NCBI GenBank assembly: GCA_947630435.1
Contig: CANRHO010000003.1
Coordinates: forward strand, 1 to 29,108
Direction of reading: 5' to 3'
Length of the DNA: 29,108 bases
Source: an uncultured Bacilli bacterium
GTDB lineage: Bacteria; Bacillota_I; Bacilli_A; RF39; UBA660
Both the position numbers and the translations under genes were made by a program. The notes beneath the pieces were generated by a model. The model saw only the letters and a list, made by a program, of their open reading frames with translations. It was not told where the DNA came from and did no database searches. Shown in pieces: positions 6,737 to 15,417 of this stretch (the stretch's first letter is position 1; each line of letters starts with the position of its first letter).

Positions 6737-6960
6737 GATTATCAGATTTACAAAATAAAGACGTTGTTGATATTAAAACTGGAGATAAAATTGGCAACGT
6801 AATAGATGCTGAAATATCAAGTGATACGGGTTGTATTAAAAAACTAATAATTTATGATAAAACCGGTTTTCTAAATATTATTAGAAAAGAGGAAGTGTCA
6901 ATTTCATGGAACCAAATAAAGAAAATAGGATCAGATGTTATTTTGGTAGGTAGAAATTAA
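6733..6960 (+). CDS. ylmC: YlmC/YmxH family PRC-barrel protein
   Basis: A 75-aa protein with a PRC-barrel-like beta fold: MRLSDLQNKDVVDIKTGDKI, then GNVIDAEISSDTGCIKKLIIYD and a closing strand ISWNQIKKIGSDVILV. This matches the small sporulation-associated YlmC/YmxH family found near sigG in spore formers; the molecular role is not settled. Start chosen at ATG 6733 with GGTG six bases upstream; a GTG at 6724 overlaps that site. It is divergent from sigG instead of downstream as in Bacillus. A TATAAT box at 6712-6717 lies just upstream, overlapping the sigG promoter on the other strand. Confidence 0.8.
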   Translation: MRLSDLQNKDVVDIKTGDKIGNVIDAEISSDTGCIKKLIIYDKTGFLNIIRKEEVSISWNQIKKIGSDVILVGRN

Positions 6961-6996
6961 ATAAAATGTGCTATACTATAATAAAGGAGGAACAAA

Positions 6997-7422
6997 ATGA
7001 GAAATAGTATAGAAATAGCATTATATTGGACAATTGCTTTATTTGTAATAATATGTTTATCATTAATTATTTTTACTATCGTAGCTAACTGGAAAATGTT
7101 TAAAAAAGCAGGTAAACCAGGTTGGGCATCAATCATCCCGGTTTATAACACTATTATATTATTTGAAATAATTGGATATAAATGGTACTATATATTTTTA
7201 TATTTTTTAGGTATGATACCTTTTGTAGGTTATATAGCTTTAACTATTTTTACCATTTCCCTTAATATTAAACTTGCTAAATCATTTGGACTAGGAGCTG
7301 GGTTTGGAATTGGTCTTTGGTTAGTTAATCCTATTTTCGTTGCAATAATTGCTTTTAATAAAAATATTAATTACGTTGCACCTAGTGTTAATGGCGATAT
7401 AGATTTTAATGATTTATTTTAA
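6997..7422 (+). CDS. DUF5684-like multi-pass membrane protein
   Basis: A 141-aa protein with an N-terminal membrane helix (residues 8-30), the conserved polar segment NWKMFKKAGKPGWASIIPVYN, and three further helices with GMIPFVGYIA and GLGAGFGIGLWLVNPIFVAIIAF. This pattern fits the DUF5684 family of small membrane proteins, often found near signal peptidases or secreted proteins; function unknown. AAAGGAGG lies 8 bases before the ATG, and a terminator follows directly. Confidence 0.75.
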   Translation: MRNSIEIALYWTIALFVIICLSLIIFTIVANWKMFKKAGKPGWASIIPVYNTIILFEIIGYKWYYIFLYFLGMIPFVGYIALTIFTISLNIKLAKSFGLGAGFGIGLWLVNPIFVAIIAFNKNINYVAPSVNGDIDFNDLF

Positions 7423-7423
7423 T

Positions 7424-7445
7424 AAAAGCCTTTATGGGCTTTTTT
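7424..7445 (+). terminator. Terminator after the DUF5684-like gene
   Basis: A 7-bp stem AAAAGCC/GGCTTTT with a 6-nt loop, followed by T. It ends about 15 bases before the next start codon. Confidence 0.65.
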
Positions 7446-7460
7446 AAAAATGGAGGAAAT

Positions 7461-8435
7461 ATGAAAGATAAAAGAAATATTTTAAAGTTATCATGTATAT
7501 TAGAGTTTATATATATAGCATTATTAATTGTTAATGTTTTATTTTTTACCAAGGATAATGAAGAAAAAGTAGCAAATATATTTGTTTGTTTAGTAAGTTT
7601 TATAATAACGGTTTTACTATATAAAGAATCGAAAAAAGAAATAGCGGAAATAAGAAAAAATAAAATAAAGATACAAATGGGTATTATATGGATGTTTTTA
7701 TATTCAATTATACCTGGAATATTAGGCTTTTTCTTTTTATCTAGTATTAGTGATAACAAAAAAAGGGCTTTACCCGTAATAAACGAAGAGAAAGTAACGA
7801 AAAAAGAAGTAGCAAAACATGTTTTTGTGTTGATATTTTTCTTATTTATTATGTTTATATTTCCATTTTTTCCTTTATATGATAAGATTCCAATATATTT
7901 TATATATTTATTAATACTTATCGTGGTAGTATTTGTTAATTTTAAGGATTTAAAAAGTAACTTTATAATATTTATTAAAAACATAAAAACATATATTCCT
8001 TATGTTTTAAATAGTTATATTAAAATGTTAGGAATTATGATCATTGTATCATTTCCAATAATATTATTAAATAATGGACAAACATCTTCCAACCAAGAGG
8101 CGATAAACATAATGTTTCAAAAACTTCCATTATTGACACTTTTATTATCTTGTTTATATGCTCCTTTGGCGGAAGAATCTGTTTTTAGATTAACATTACA
8201 CAAATTATTAAGTAATAAAACTATATATATAATAATAAGTGGTTTTTTATTTGGAATTTTACATTTAATAGATAAAACGACATCATTTTATGATCTATTA
8301 TACGTATTTGAATATGCTGCTTTAGGAATGTGTTTGGCCAAATCATACGTTGATTCAAAAAACATCTTTGTACCAATTTCCATGCATTTTATTCAAAATT
8401 TTATAGCTGCGTTACTTGTATTGGCATTATATTAA
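7461..8435 (+). CDS. CPBP family intramembrane metalloprotease
   Basis: A 324-aa multi-pass membrane protein. The C-terminal CPBP (Rce1/Abi) domain shows all three motifs: EE-x3-R at Glu238-Glu239-Arg243 (LAEESVFR), F-x3-H at His268 (FGILHLI) and H-x3-N at His309/Asn313 (SMHFIQN). These residues coordinate zinc and catalyse cleavage within the membrane in Rce1-type proteases. Family members in Gram-positive bacteria process small peptides or act in immunity to bacteriocins; the substrate here is unknown. The N-terminal half (1-180) has several helices and a charged cytosolic linker (94-120). Start chosen at the ATG after TGGAGGAAAT; an upstream in-frame ATG lies in the terminator. Confidence 0.88.
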   Translation: MKDKRNILKLSCILEFIYIALLIVNVLFFTKDNEEKVANIFVCLVSFIITVLLYKESKKEIAEIRKNKIKIQMGIIWMFLYSIIPGILGFFFLSSISDNKKRALPVINEEKVTKKEVAKHVFVLIFFLFIMFIFPFFPLYDKIPIYFIYLLILIVVVFVNFKDLKSNFIIFIKNIKTYIPYVLNSYIKMLGIMIIVSFPIILLNNGQTSSNQEAINIMFQKLPLLTLLLSCLYAPLAEESVFRLTLHKLLSNKTIYIIISGFLFGILHLIDKTTSFYDLLYVFEYAALGMCLAKSYVDSKNIFVPISMHFIQNFIAALLVLALY

Positions 8436-8604
8436 GTTTGTACTTTTATATATTAAATGTAAGTACCTCGTTAATTGTTTTTTTAACCAAGGTTTATAAT
8501 TATGTAATTTAGTAATTATTAAAACATTAATAAAAAATATTAAATAGAAAGGAATCTATTAATTAGAAATGTTAATTAATTTCTGATTGATTACACGAGA
8601 TTTT
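8436..8604 (+). other. Intergenic region upstream of lspA with a hairpin before the start
   Basis: A 169-base gap without a supported gene. A weak 6-bp GTACTT/AAGTAC pair lies near its left end. Nearer lspA, AATTAGAAAT pairs with ATTTCTGATT (10 bp, one G-U pair; about 8561-8590). A GAAAGGAA motif at about 8547-8554 precedes a five-codon frame (ATG at 8569, TGA at 8584) ending just before the alternative lspA start TTG at 8587. It may be a short leader; evidence is weak. Confidence 0.3.
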
Positions 8605-9054
8605 ATGAAGAAAAAGATAATATTAATTTCAGGATTTGCCCTTGTTATAGATCAAATAATTAAATACATAGTTAGTAGTTTTCATGCGCGTTTTGTTTTA
8701 ATACCTAACTTAATATCTTTTGTTTATGTAGAAAATAAAGGGGTTGCTTTTAGTGCGCTTTCTGGTAAAAGGATGTTTATAATATTAATTTCATTGGTTT
8801 TAATAGGTGTATTAATTTTTATGTTAAAAAGCGAAAAAAAAGTAAATAAAACATTAATATGGAGTTATGGACTTTTATTTGGTGGGATATTTGGTAATCT
8901 AATAGATAGAATTATAAGAGGATTTGTTATAGACTTTATTTCTCTTAATATTTTAGGTTATTATTTTCCGGTTTTTAATATAGCGGATTTCGCAATTACG
9001 ATGGGGGTTGTCTTACTTATTATCAATAGTATTAAGCAAAAAAAAGTATGCTAG
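8605..9054 (+). CDS. lspA: Lipoprotein signal peptidase (signal peptidase II)
   Basis: Aspartic protease of the inner membrane that removes signal peptides from prolipoproteins after lipid attachment. The 149 residues form four helices with the family motifs: DQIIK at 16-20, VENKGVAFS near 42-50, GNLIDR (catalytic Asp101) and FNIADFAIT (catalytic Asp128). The usual Ser after the second Asp is Phe here. The ATG at 8605 has a poor ribosome binding site; TTG at 8587 is in frame and could be the real start. The next gene, a RluD-family enzyme, is the usual lspA neighbour in Bacillota, though a terminator separates the two. Confidence 0.93.
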   Translation: MKKKIILISGFALVIDQIIKYIVSSFHARFVLIPNLISFVYVENKGVAFSALSGKRMFIILISLVLIGVLIFMLKSEKKVNKTLIWSYGLLFGGIFGNLIDRIIRGFVIDFISLNILGYYFPVFNIADFAITMGVVLLIINSIKQKKVC

Positions 9055-9077
9055 CGTTTTAATTTAAACGCTTTTTT
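9053..9077 (+). terminator. Terminator of lspA
   Basis: A 7-bp stem AGCGTTT/AAACGCT starting inside the lspA TAG stop, a 6-nt loop, then six T. A TATAAT box (9080-9085) follows directly, so the next gene probably restarts here. Confidence 0.75.
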
Positions 9078-9107
9078 GATATAATGTATTTAGGTGATGT
9101 AAGTATT

Positions 9108-10007
9108 ATGAATTTTAAAATTTGTGATGAAAATGATTTTATAAGATTAGATAAATACTTAATTAAAAAACTTAATATATCAAGAAGTAAAGTTCAAGAA
9201 ATGATTAAACAAGATCTTGTATTAGTAAATGGTAAAAAATCTAAAAATAGTTACGTATTAAAACTTAATGATGAAATTGAAATACTTGGTAATTTGAAAA
9301 TAGAAACAGATGTAAAACCAGAAAAAATCAATTTAGATATTATATATGAAGATGATTATTTAATGGTAATTAATAAACCAAGCGGGTTGGTGGTTCATCC
9401 TGCTGCTGGGCATTTTAGTGGAACGTTAGTAAATGCTCTTTTATATCATTCAAATAACTTAAGTTCTACTAATGGTAAAGTAAGACCAGGAATAGTACAC
9501 CGTATTGATAAGGATACATCTGGCCTTTTAGTTATTGCAAAAGATGATAAAACCCACGAAGCTTTATCTATGCAATTAAAGGATAAAACGTTACATAGAG
9601 TTTATGTTGCCTTAGTTAAAGGGCGGATTAATCATGATACGGGGACCATTGATGCACCAATAGGAAGAGATCCATTAAATCGTAAGAAAATGTGTGTTAC
9701 TGATTATAATGGTAAAGAAGCAATAACTCATTTTAGAGTTTTAGAAAGATATAAAAACGCGAGCTTGATAGAATGTAGATTGGAAACTGGAAGAACTCAT
9801 CAAATTAGAGTGCATATGTCATATATTAACCATCCAATTATAAATGATCCGCTTTATCAAAGTAATAAAAACACAAATGAATTTGGTCAGATGCTTCATG
9901 CTAAGGAAATAGGCTTTGTTCATCCCGTAACAAATAAATACATGAGTTTTTCTTGTGATGAGCCAGAAGAATTTAAAAAAATAGTTGAAAAATATAAAAA
10001 TGAATAA
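9108..10007 (+). CDS. rluD: RluD-family 23S rRNA pseudouridine synthase
   Basis: Converts uridines of large-subunit rRNA to pseudouridine. An N-terminal S4 RNA-binding domain (LDKYLIKKLNISRSKVQEMI, then VLVNGKK) is followed by the RluA-type catalytic domain with VINKPSGLVVHPAAGH, the catalytic-Asp motif GIVHRIDKDTSGLLV, and ETGRTHQIRVHMSYI. Length 299 aa is normal. Start chosen at ATG 9108 with AGGTGAT upstream; the in-frame ATG at 9084 overlaps the TATAAT box. The exact target uridines cannot be read from sequence; RluD/YlyB type is the best guess from its lspA neighbour. Confidence 0.9.
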   Translation: MNFKICDENDFIRLDKYLIKKLNISRSKVQEMIKQDLVLVNGKKSKNSYVLKLNDEIEILGNLKIETDVKPEKINLDIIYEDDYLMVINKPSGLVVHPAAGHFSGTLVNALLYHSNNLSSTNGKVRPGIVHRIDKDTSGLLVIAKDDKTHEALSMQLKDKTLHRVYVALVKGRINHDTGTIDAPIGRDPLNRKKMCVTDYNGKEAITHFRVLERYKNASLIECRLETGRTHQIRVHMSYINHPIINDPLYQSNKNTNEFGQMLHAKEIGFVHPVTNKYMSFSCDEPEEFKKIVEKYKNE

Positions 10008-10078
10008 TCAAATTAACGCGCATTAATGTTATAATAATATTTATGGCGAGTAATAATAAATAGGAATGGAGATGTTAT

Positions 10079-11221
10079 ATGGCAACTACGCAGCAAAAAG
10101 ATCTATTAGTGATGAAATTTCTTCACTATTTTATAACTGAGAAAAATTATAATCCTGTTGTTGTACATGGTATTCAAAATGAGATATGGCTTGAGAACAT
10201 GGATAGTGAATTTAGAATAGTTAGAATAGTATTAGGCTACATACATAATAACGATCAATTTGAATTTGATAATTTTAAAGTAAGAAAACTTACAAGACAG
10301 ATTAAAATGAAAACTTTTACGTTTAAAATGAAAGTTCTAACGTTATATTTAGACTTAAATGATGACGTTGAAATTAGTAATAATAAAATAAATTATCCCG
10401 TAAGGGTAAAAAGTGAAAAATCAATTGCTAAAAATGAATTAATAAAAAAATATTTTCCAGATATGATAAACAAACTTAAGTTTACGGAAGAGGGAGCTTT
10501 ATTATACCAAAAGATTAACAATGATATATTAAGAAAGAACTTAGATAGTTCGGAGAAAATAAATGACTTGTTTAGCCCTAAAAAACCAATAGTTACATAC
10601 ATACTCTTAGGTATAATTACAATTACTATGGTTTTGATGTATTTTATTGGAAAAGCTTCTATTGATTCGGTGGATATAACAACTTTATACTTATTTGGTG
10701 GCTTGGTAAAAAATGGTTCTATAATAAGACTTGTAACAAGTATATTTTTGCATATCGGACTTATTCATTACATTATGAATGCGTGGGCTTTAAATATTTT
10801 AGGAAAGCAAGTAGAAAGGTTTTATGGTCATGTAAAAACTTTAATTATATTTTTATATAGTGGGATAGTAGGTAATCTATTATCAGTTATATTAATGAAT
10901 GATAATACAATATCTGCTGGAGCATCAGGTGCCATATTTGGCCTTATGGGAGCTTTACTTTATTTTGCATTAAATCAAAGAACGTATATGGGAGAAGCTT
11001 TAAAAAACGAAATTTTACCAGTAATTATAATTAATTTATTAATCGGGCTTATTGTTCCTTCAATTAATATGTATGCCCACGTAGGAGGTTTTATTGGTGG
11101 AATTATAATATCAACTTTTTTAGGTATTAAATATAAAACTTCTAGGTTTGAAAAAATAAATGGTTTTATAGTATCAATCATACTTTTAGTAGCACTTACT
11201 TATTTAGCTTATTTCATGTAA
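10079..11221 (+). CDS. Rhomboid intramembrane serine protease (GluP/YqgP-like)
   Basis: A 380-aa protein with a cytosolic N-terminal domain of about 165 residues, then the rhomboid core. Catalytic Ser283 is in GASGAIFG and His334 in MYAHVGG; His230 and Asn234 in HYIMNAW form the oxyanion region. The N-terminal domain followed by the core resembles Bacillus YqgP (GluP), which cleaves membrane proteins in quality control, but the C-terminal TPR part of YqgP is missing. The ribosome binding site is GGAG upstream of ATG. The glycosyltransferase gene starts 12 bases after its stop, so the two are probably co-transcribed. Confidence 0.9.
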   Translation: MATTQQKDLLVMKFLHYFITEKNYNPVVVHGIQNEIWLENMDSEFRIVRIVLGYIHNNDQFEFDNFKVRKLTRQIKMKTFTFKMKVLTLYLDLNDDVEISNNKINYPVRVKSEKSIAKNELIKKYFPDMINKLKFTEEGALLYQKINNDILRKNLDSSEKINDLFSPKKPIVTYILLGIITITMVLMYFIGKASIDSVDITTLYLFGGLVKNGSIIRLVTSIFLHIGLIHYIMNAWALNILGKQVERFYGHVKTLIIFLYSGIVGNLLSVILMNDNTISAGASGAIFGLMGALLYFALNQRTYMGEALKNEILPVIIINLLIGLIVPSINMYAHVGGFIGGIIISTFLGIKYKTSRFEKINGFIVSIILLVALTYLAYFM

Positions 11222-11233
11222 AGGAAGTTGGTT

Positions 11234-12459
11234 ATGGTAATATTAAGAACAATATCATTATCATTAATATTTATCGGTTTATTAATTTTATTAATTGTTA
11301 ATTTTTTATGTAGAAAAAATAATAATTATCCAAAAGCAAAAAAAATGGACATTCTTTTTGCTTTTTAGTACCTGCTAGATATGAAAAAGAAGTAATAGAA
11401 GATTTACTTATAAGTATTAAAAATCAAAGTGTTAAAGTAAACATGAAAGACGTTTACGTAATCATTGAAACAAAAGAAGATGAAACCTTTAATATTTGTA
11501 AAAAGTATAATGCAACCGTCGTATTAAGAAAACATGTAGAAAAGCAACGAAAAGGTTATGCTTTAGATGAAGCGGTTAAGTTTATATTGAAGAAAAATAA
11601 AAAATACGATGCATACTTTATATTTGACGCTGATAACATACTTGATAAAGATTATTTAAAAAATATGATACCAATTTTTGATAAAGGATATGATTTAGCA
11701 TCAGGTTATAGAAATTGTAAAAATGGTAACACAAGTTCTATAGCAGCATGTTCTTCTCTTACTTTTTCGTTAGTGAACACTGTTTTTAATGATAAAAAAA
11801 ATAAAGAAAGTAGAAACATTACTTTTTCTGGAACTGGTTTTTACATAAGAGGAGAGTTAATTAATAAATGGAGGGGATATCCATTTCATAGTTTAACTGA
11901 AGATTATGAATTAAGTTCGTATGCAACCCTTAATAATTTAACAACGTATTATAATACAAAATCGATCTTTTATGATGAACAACCGGTAAAATATAAAGAT
12001 ACTATAAATCAACGTGTAAGATGGATTAGAGGATACTTTGACGTAAGGAAAATATATAATAAAAAAATGTTTATTGCACTTAACAAAAACGATCCTAACA
12101 ATGCTTCTAAAATAGATGAAGCAATCGGAATAGTTCCATATATATTTATGATTTTAGGTTTGGTAATATGGTTTTTATCATTGCTTATTTTTATGTTATA
12201 TAATTTTTTTAATAAAAATATATTATGGAAAAGATACTTTTTAAAAATATTGTTTTTTATTGCTACTGTTTATGTTATGCTTATGATAATGACATTGGTA
12301 ATATTGGTTTTAGAACGTAATAAAATAAATTTGAATTCAAAAACAAAAATAAAAGCTTTTTTTATCAACCCAATATTTATGGTTAGTTATATTCCGTGTG
12401 CTATAATTGCATTAACTAAAAAAAACGTAAAATGGACAAAAATAAAGCATGGTAAATAA
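11234..12459 (+). pseudogene. Membrane family 2 glycosyltransferase, frame-shifted at an A8 tract
   Basis: The gene starts at ATG 11234 (AAGGAAG upstream) with a membrane helix (residues 5-25), but the frame stops at TAG 11366. The GT2 domain continues in the -1 frame: FLVPARYEKEV directly downstream, then FIFDADN (DxD-type motif), SGTGFYIRG, TEDYELS and QRVRWIRG (QxxRW), followed by three C-terminal helices. Joining the frames at the A8 run 11338-11345 gives 408 aa, normal for a processive cellulose/hyaluronan synthase-like enzyme. In the first frame the run reads GCA AAA AAA ATG, a canonical A AAA AAA slippery heptamer. It may be a mutation, an assembly error, phase variation, or programmed -1 slippage. 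Product unknown; an envelope or exopolysaccharide role is inferred. Confidence 0.75.
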
Positions 12460-12671
12460 GTGAAACTTTTAATACTAGAAATATGAATTATAAATAATAG
12501 CTTTGGTAGTATTAAAGTAAGAAAGAAAAAAACGCTAATTTTAGCAATGTTACAAATAAAATGTTAGTTATATATATTTAATTGTTTACTTTAAACTTAT
12601 TACTAAGTAGTTATGTGCTTGACTATAGTAAAAATATGTTATATTCTATAAATAGAAGGAAGATAAGACAA
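12460..12671 (+). other. Intergenic region with an imperfect inverted repeat and a promoter
   Basis: A gap of 212 bases. ACTTTTAATACTA (12465-12477) pairs with TAGTATTAAAGT (12507-12518), 12 bp with one bulged T and a 29-base loop, without a T tract. A short GCTAA/TTAGC palindrome follows at about 12534-12545. Neither is a clear terminator or a known riboswitch. The promoter of the next gene is at its right end. Confidence 0.4.
12619..12647 (+). promoter_or_regulatory. Putative promoter of the sortase-anchored surface protein
   Basis: -35 TTGACT (12619-12624), 17 bases, -10 TATTCT (12642-12647). A start site near 12654 leaves a very short leader before the GAAGGAAG ribosome binding site. Confidence 0.5.
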
Positions 12672-13967
12672 ATGAAAAGGTATATTAAAACAAGAAATTT
12701 TATTATTACTATTGTAATAATTTTTGTAATTAGTATTGCGTTAATTCCAAGGGTTTTTGCTGCACCTCAGCAGGAGGCATTAGACAACCTTATGGCTTGT
12801 ATTGCTGATTCTAATCAAACATCTTGTACATTGGATGGTAATATAACGAATTTAAGTAAAGCAATTGCAATAAATTCGAGTAAAGAAATTAACTTAAATG
12901 GTTACAAGATTAGTGGGGAAGGTTCTGGTGGAGGATTCTTTGGTATTAATCCAAGTCAAAATGATGGTGTTAACGTTAAGTTTACTGGAACAGGAACCAT
13001 TGAATATACGGGTACTGGTGAAACTTTTACTTCCATTTCGGTTTATGGTAAAAATGAAGAAAGTTCTAACGTTACTCATCTTACGATTGATTCAAATGTT
13101 ACCGTTATTAATTTAGGTATCGCGTTTTTTGGAAGAAAAAATTATCCGGCAAGCTATGGAGTTACCGTGGATTTTTATGGAAAAATTAAAAACAATATTG
13201 AAGGTTTTTATGATTTTTACGTACAAGGCGGTATTCATAATCATGATAATGCCCCGGTTATTAACGTTCGTGATGGAGCTGTAATTACGAACGAAAATGA
13301 TGTTGCAATTATGCAAGCAGGTTCTGCAACAACAAATATTTATAATGCAACTATTACTGGAGGTTCTGCCATTGGTATTAAATCTGGTAATTTGAATGTT
13401 TATGGAGGACAAATTACAGGCAAATCTAACAATGTAAACGCAAGTCAAAATGAAAAAGGTCAAGATGTAATGATAGCTAATGGTGCTGCTATACAGATTA
13501 AATCCACTAGGGATGATTATGGACATATTGCCATTAACCTTTATGATGGTACGCTAAAAAGTGATTATAATAGCGCTGTTTTCGAGCACGTATACTCGAG
13601 TGAAAAAGCTATGAACGCTGAAACAAAAGTTGAGTCTATTAAAATTTCCGGGGGAAAATTCATATCACCTTCTGGTGTTTCTGCTATTTCCGTAAGTGAT
13701 AATTTTAAAACTAAAAACAATCATTTTGTTAGTGGTGGTACATTTAGTAGCGATATATCAACTGATTTTTTAACCTATGGTACCATTCAAACTTCTGATG
13801 GCAAAGTTATGACAGAATCTGATTATAAAAAATATCTTGAGGCTATAAATAGTAAAAATCCAAATACTTCGGACAATATCATTATTTATATGATTTTATT
13901 TGCTATTTCTATTATGGGAATTGCTGTTACGACATTCATAACTAAGAAGAATATTCGTTTAAAATAA
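12672..13967 (+). CDS. Cell-wall-anchored beta-helix-like surface protein (NPNTS sorting signal)
   Basis: A 431-aa protein with a signal peptide (basic RYIKTRN, hydrophobic core, probable cleavage after PRVFA), a beta-rich body with repeated short strands and glycines (INLNGYKISGEGSGGG, VNVKFTGTGTIEYTG, NVYGGQITG, INLYDGTLKS, IKISGGKFIS) suggesting a right-handed beta-helix, and a C-terminal sorting signal: NPNTSD at 396-401, a hydrophobic helix, then KKNIRLK. The sortase at 2218-2832 is a candidate partner. Adhesion or carbohydrate binding is possible, but no catalytic residues are evident. Start chosen at the ATG after GAAGGAAG; a longer frame upstream runs through the promoter. Confidence 0.8.
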   Translation: MKRYIKTRNFIITIVIIFVISIALIPRVFAAPQQEALDNLMACIADSNQTSCTLDGNITNLSKAIAINSSKEINLNGYKISGEGSGGGFFGINPSQNDGVNVKFTGTGTIEYTGTGETFTSISVYGKNEESSNVTHLTIDSNVTVINLGIAFFGRKNYPASYGVTVDFYGKIKNNIEGFYDFYVQGGIHNHDNAPVINVRDGAVITNENDVAIMQAGSATTNIYNATITGGSAIGIKSGNLNVYGGQITGKSNNVNASQNEKGQDVMIANGAAIQIKSTRDDYGHIAINLYDGTLKSDYNSAVFEHVYSSEKAMNAETKVESIKISGGKFISPSGVSAISVSDNFKTKNNHFVSGGTFSSDISTDFLTYGTIQTSDGKVMTESDYKKYLEAINSKNPNTSDNIIIYMILFAISIMGIAVTTFITKKNIRLK

Positions 13968-13980
13968 TTAATACATAAAT

Positions 13981-14028
13981 AAAAGAACAGTTCAAGAATT
14001 AAATAACTAATTCTCGGACTGTTCTTTT
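13981..14028. terminator. Bidirectional terminator, surface protein / rnhC
   Basis: A long two-part stem: AAAAGAACAGT (13981-13991) with ACTGTTCTTTT (14018-14028), and AGAATTA (13995-14001) with TAATTCT (14008-14014). The last codons and TAG stop of rnhC lie within it. Confidence 0.8.
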
Positions 14029-14960
14029 AATATTTTACCAGTGTTTTTAAAATTTAGTTTAGCAATTTTGTTAAGTATTTCCTTGCCATTTGTTTTTACT
14101 ATATCACGTGCAAAATCATCAACTAAATTTCCAGCACCTTTAGGAATTGATTTGCCTAATTGTTTGGATATCTTATCCATTTCTTTTATAAATACATACC
14201 TACTTATTAATGATGCACATGCAACTGATAGGCATTTATCTTCTGCTTTAGTTGTAAAATCTATTTTACGGTATACGTTTTTAGCTTCTTTTAAGTATCC
14301 AAAATAGTTTTTAGGATAACAAAATTGGTCAATTACAACTTTATCATAACCATAATTATCTTTTTTCATGAGTCTTAACAAGGCCTTGTTATGAAGAATT
14401 GCTTTTATTTTATTCATGTTGTATTCTGAATGCTTATTATATTCTTCGTTTGTATAGATAATTGTTTCATAAGGAATAGTTTTAATTATTTTTGGTACGA
14501 TTTCTAATATTTTTAAATCGGTTAATTTTTTAGAATCCTTAACTCCAAGTTCTTCTAAAAAACCTATATTATCTTTACAAACATATGTAGCGGTTACTAC
14601 GATGGGACCAAAATAATCCCCGGTTCCAACTTCATCAGAACCAATAGAGTTAATGTAATAGTATTTTTTTCTTTCTTCAAAAAGCTCTTTTTCACTCTTT
14701 TTATTTTTATCTTTTTTCTTACTTTCTTCTGGTATTTTACCATTATTTAAATGAGCTTCTACATCTTTCCACATATTTGCATCAACATCAGCGCTAATTC
14801 CTTGAAACATTACTTTACCTGATTCATAAAGAGTGATTATAGTATCCTCTTCCTGGGCTTGAAATACCGCATAAGCTGGGGTTTTGTCTCTTTTTTTATC
14901 TTTGTAATATTCGATCATTTTTTCTTTAGTATTATCACTTATTTTAAATACTATTACCAT
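14007..14960 (-). CDS. rnhC: Ribonuclease HIII
   Basis: Removes RNA from RNA-DNA hybrids during replication and repair. The 317 residues have an N-terminal TBP-like substrate-binding domain (to about residue 85), a charged lysine-rich linker (KKKDKNKKSEKELFEERKK) and the catalytic domain with IGSDEVGTGDYFGPIVVTA, whose Asp-Glu pair binds metal, then GVKDSKKLTD and LSVACASLISRYVFIKEM. DEVGTGDYFGP distinguishes HIII from HII. Start chosen at ATG 14960 with AGGAAG eight bases upstream; a GTG three codons earlier is too close to that site. Confidence 0.93.
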   Translation of the reverse strand: MVIVFKISDNTKEKMIEYYKDKKRDKTPAYAVFQAQEEDTIITLYESGKVMFQGISADVDANMWKDVEAHLNNGKIPEESKKKDKNKKSEKELFEERKKYYYINSIGSDEVGTGDYFGPIVVTATYVCKDNIGFLEELGVKDSKKLTDLKILEIVPKIIKTIPYETIIYTNEEYNKHSEYNMNKIKAILHNKALLRLMKKDNYGYDKVVIDQFCYPKNYFGYLKEAKNVYRKIDFTTKAEDKCLSVACASLISRYVFIKEMDKISKQLGKSIPKGAGNLVDDFARDIVKTNGKEILNKIAKLNFKNTGKILKEQSEN

Positions 14961-15117
14961 ATAAATCACTTCCTATAAATATTTTAGCATAAATAAATAA
15001 CATTTAAAACAAACTATACATTTTAATGTAAAATATAATTATATTGCTATGTATTTTTAATTTAAAAAATTATATAATAAAATTATAAGTAAAAATGCTT
15101 AATAAAGGAGAATTAGT

Positions 15118-15417
15118 ATGATAAAAAAGATAACTAAAGATAACTTTGAGGAAGAAATAAAAAAGGGAAAAGTATTAGTTGATTTTTATGCAACATGGTG
15201 TGGCCCTTGTAAGATGCTTTCGTTAGTAATGGAAAAATTTGATAAAAAAGAAATTATTCCAATAATTAAAGTTGATGTTGATGAAGCAAATGATATCGCT
15301 GATAATTACAAAATATATTCTGTTCCTACTTTAATTATTTGTGAAGATGGCAAAGAAATAAAAAGAGAATCTGGATTTATGAGTGAAGAACAGTTAGAAA
15401 AGTGGGTGAGAAAGTAA
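15118..15417 (+). CDS. trxA: Thioredoxin
   Basis: A 99-aa thioredoxin fold with the redox motif WCGPC in DFYATWCGPCKML (about residues 22-34) and the cis-proline loop YSVPTLII. It reduces disulfides in the cytoplasm. AAAGGAG lies 9 bases before the ATG. Its TAA stop overlaps the ATG of the following prepilin gene (TAATG), so the two are translationally coupled; the reason for pairing with a pilin is unclear. It could be a specialised paralog rather than the main cellular thioredoxin. Confidence 0.9.
   Translation: MIKKITKDNFEEEIKKGKVLVDFYATWCGPCKMLSLVMEKFDKKEIIPIIKVDVDEANDIADNYKIYSVPTLIICEDGKEIKRESGFMSEEQLEKWVRK

Noticed and set aside
7406..7984. Minus-strand open frame of 192 codons
   Set aside because: It lies opposite the CPBP protease gene, whose catalytic motifs are intact, and its composition is Lys/Ile/Asn-rich antisense shadow without a ribosome binding site or recognisable motif.
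13113..13526. Minus-strand open frame of 137 codons
   Set aside because: Antisense to the beta-rich surface protein; Cys/Ile/Asn-rich shadow of its codons and no translation signal.
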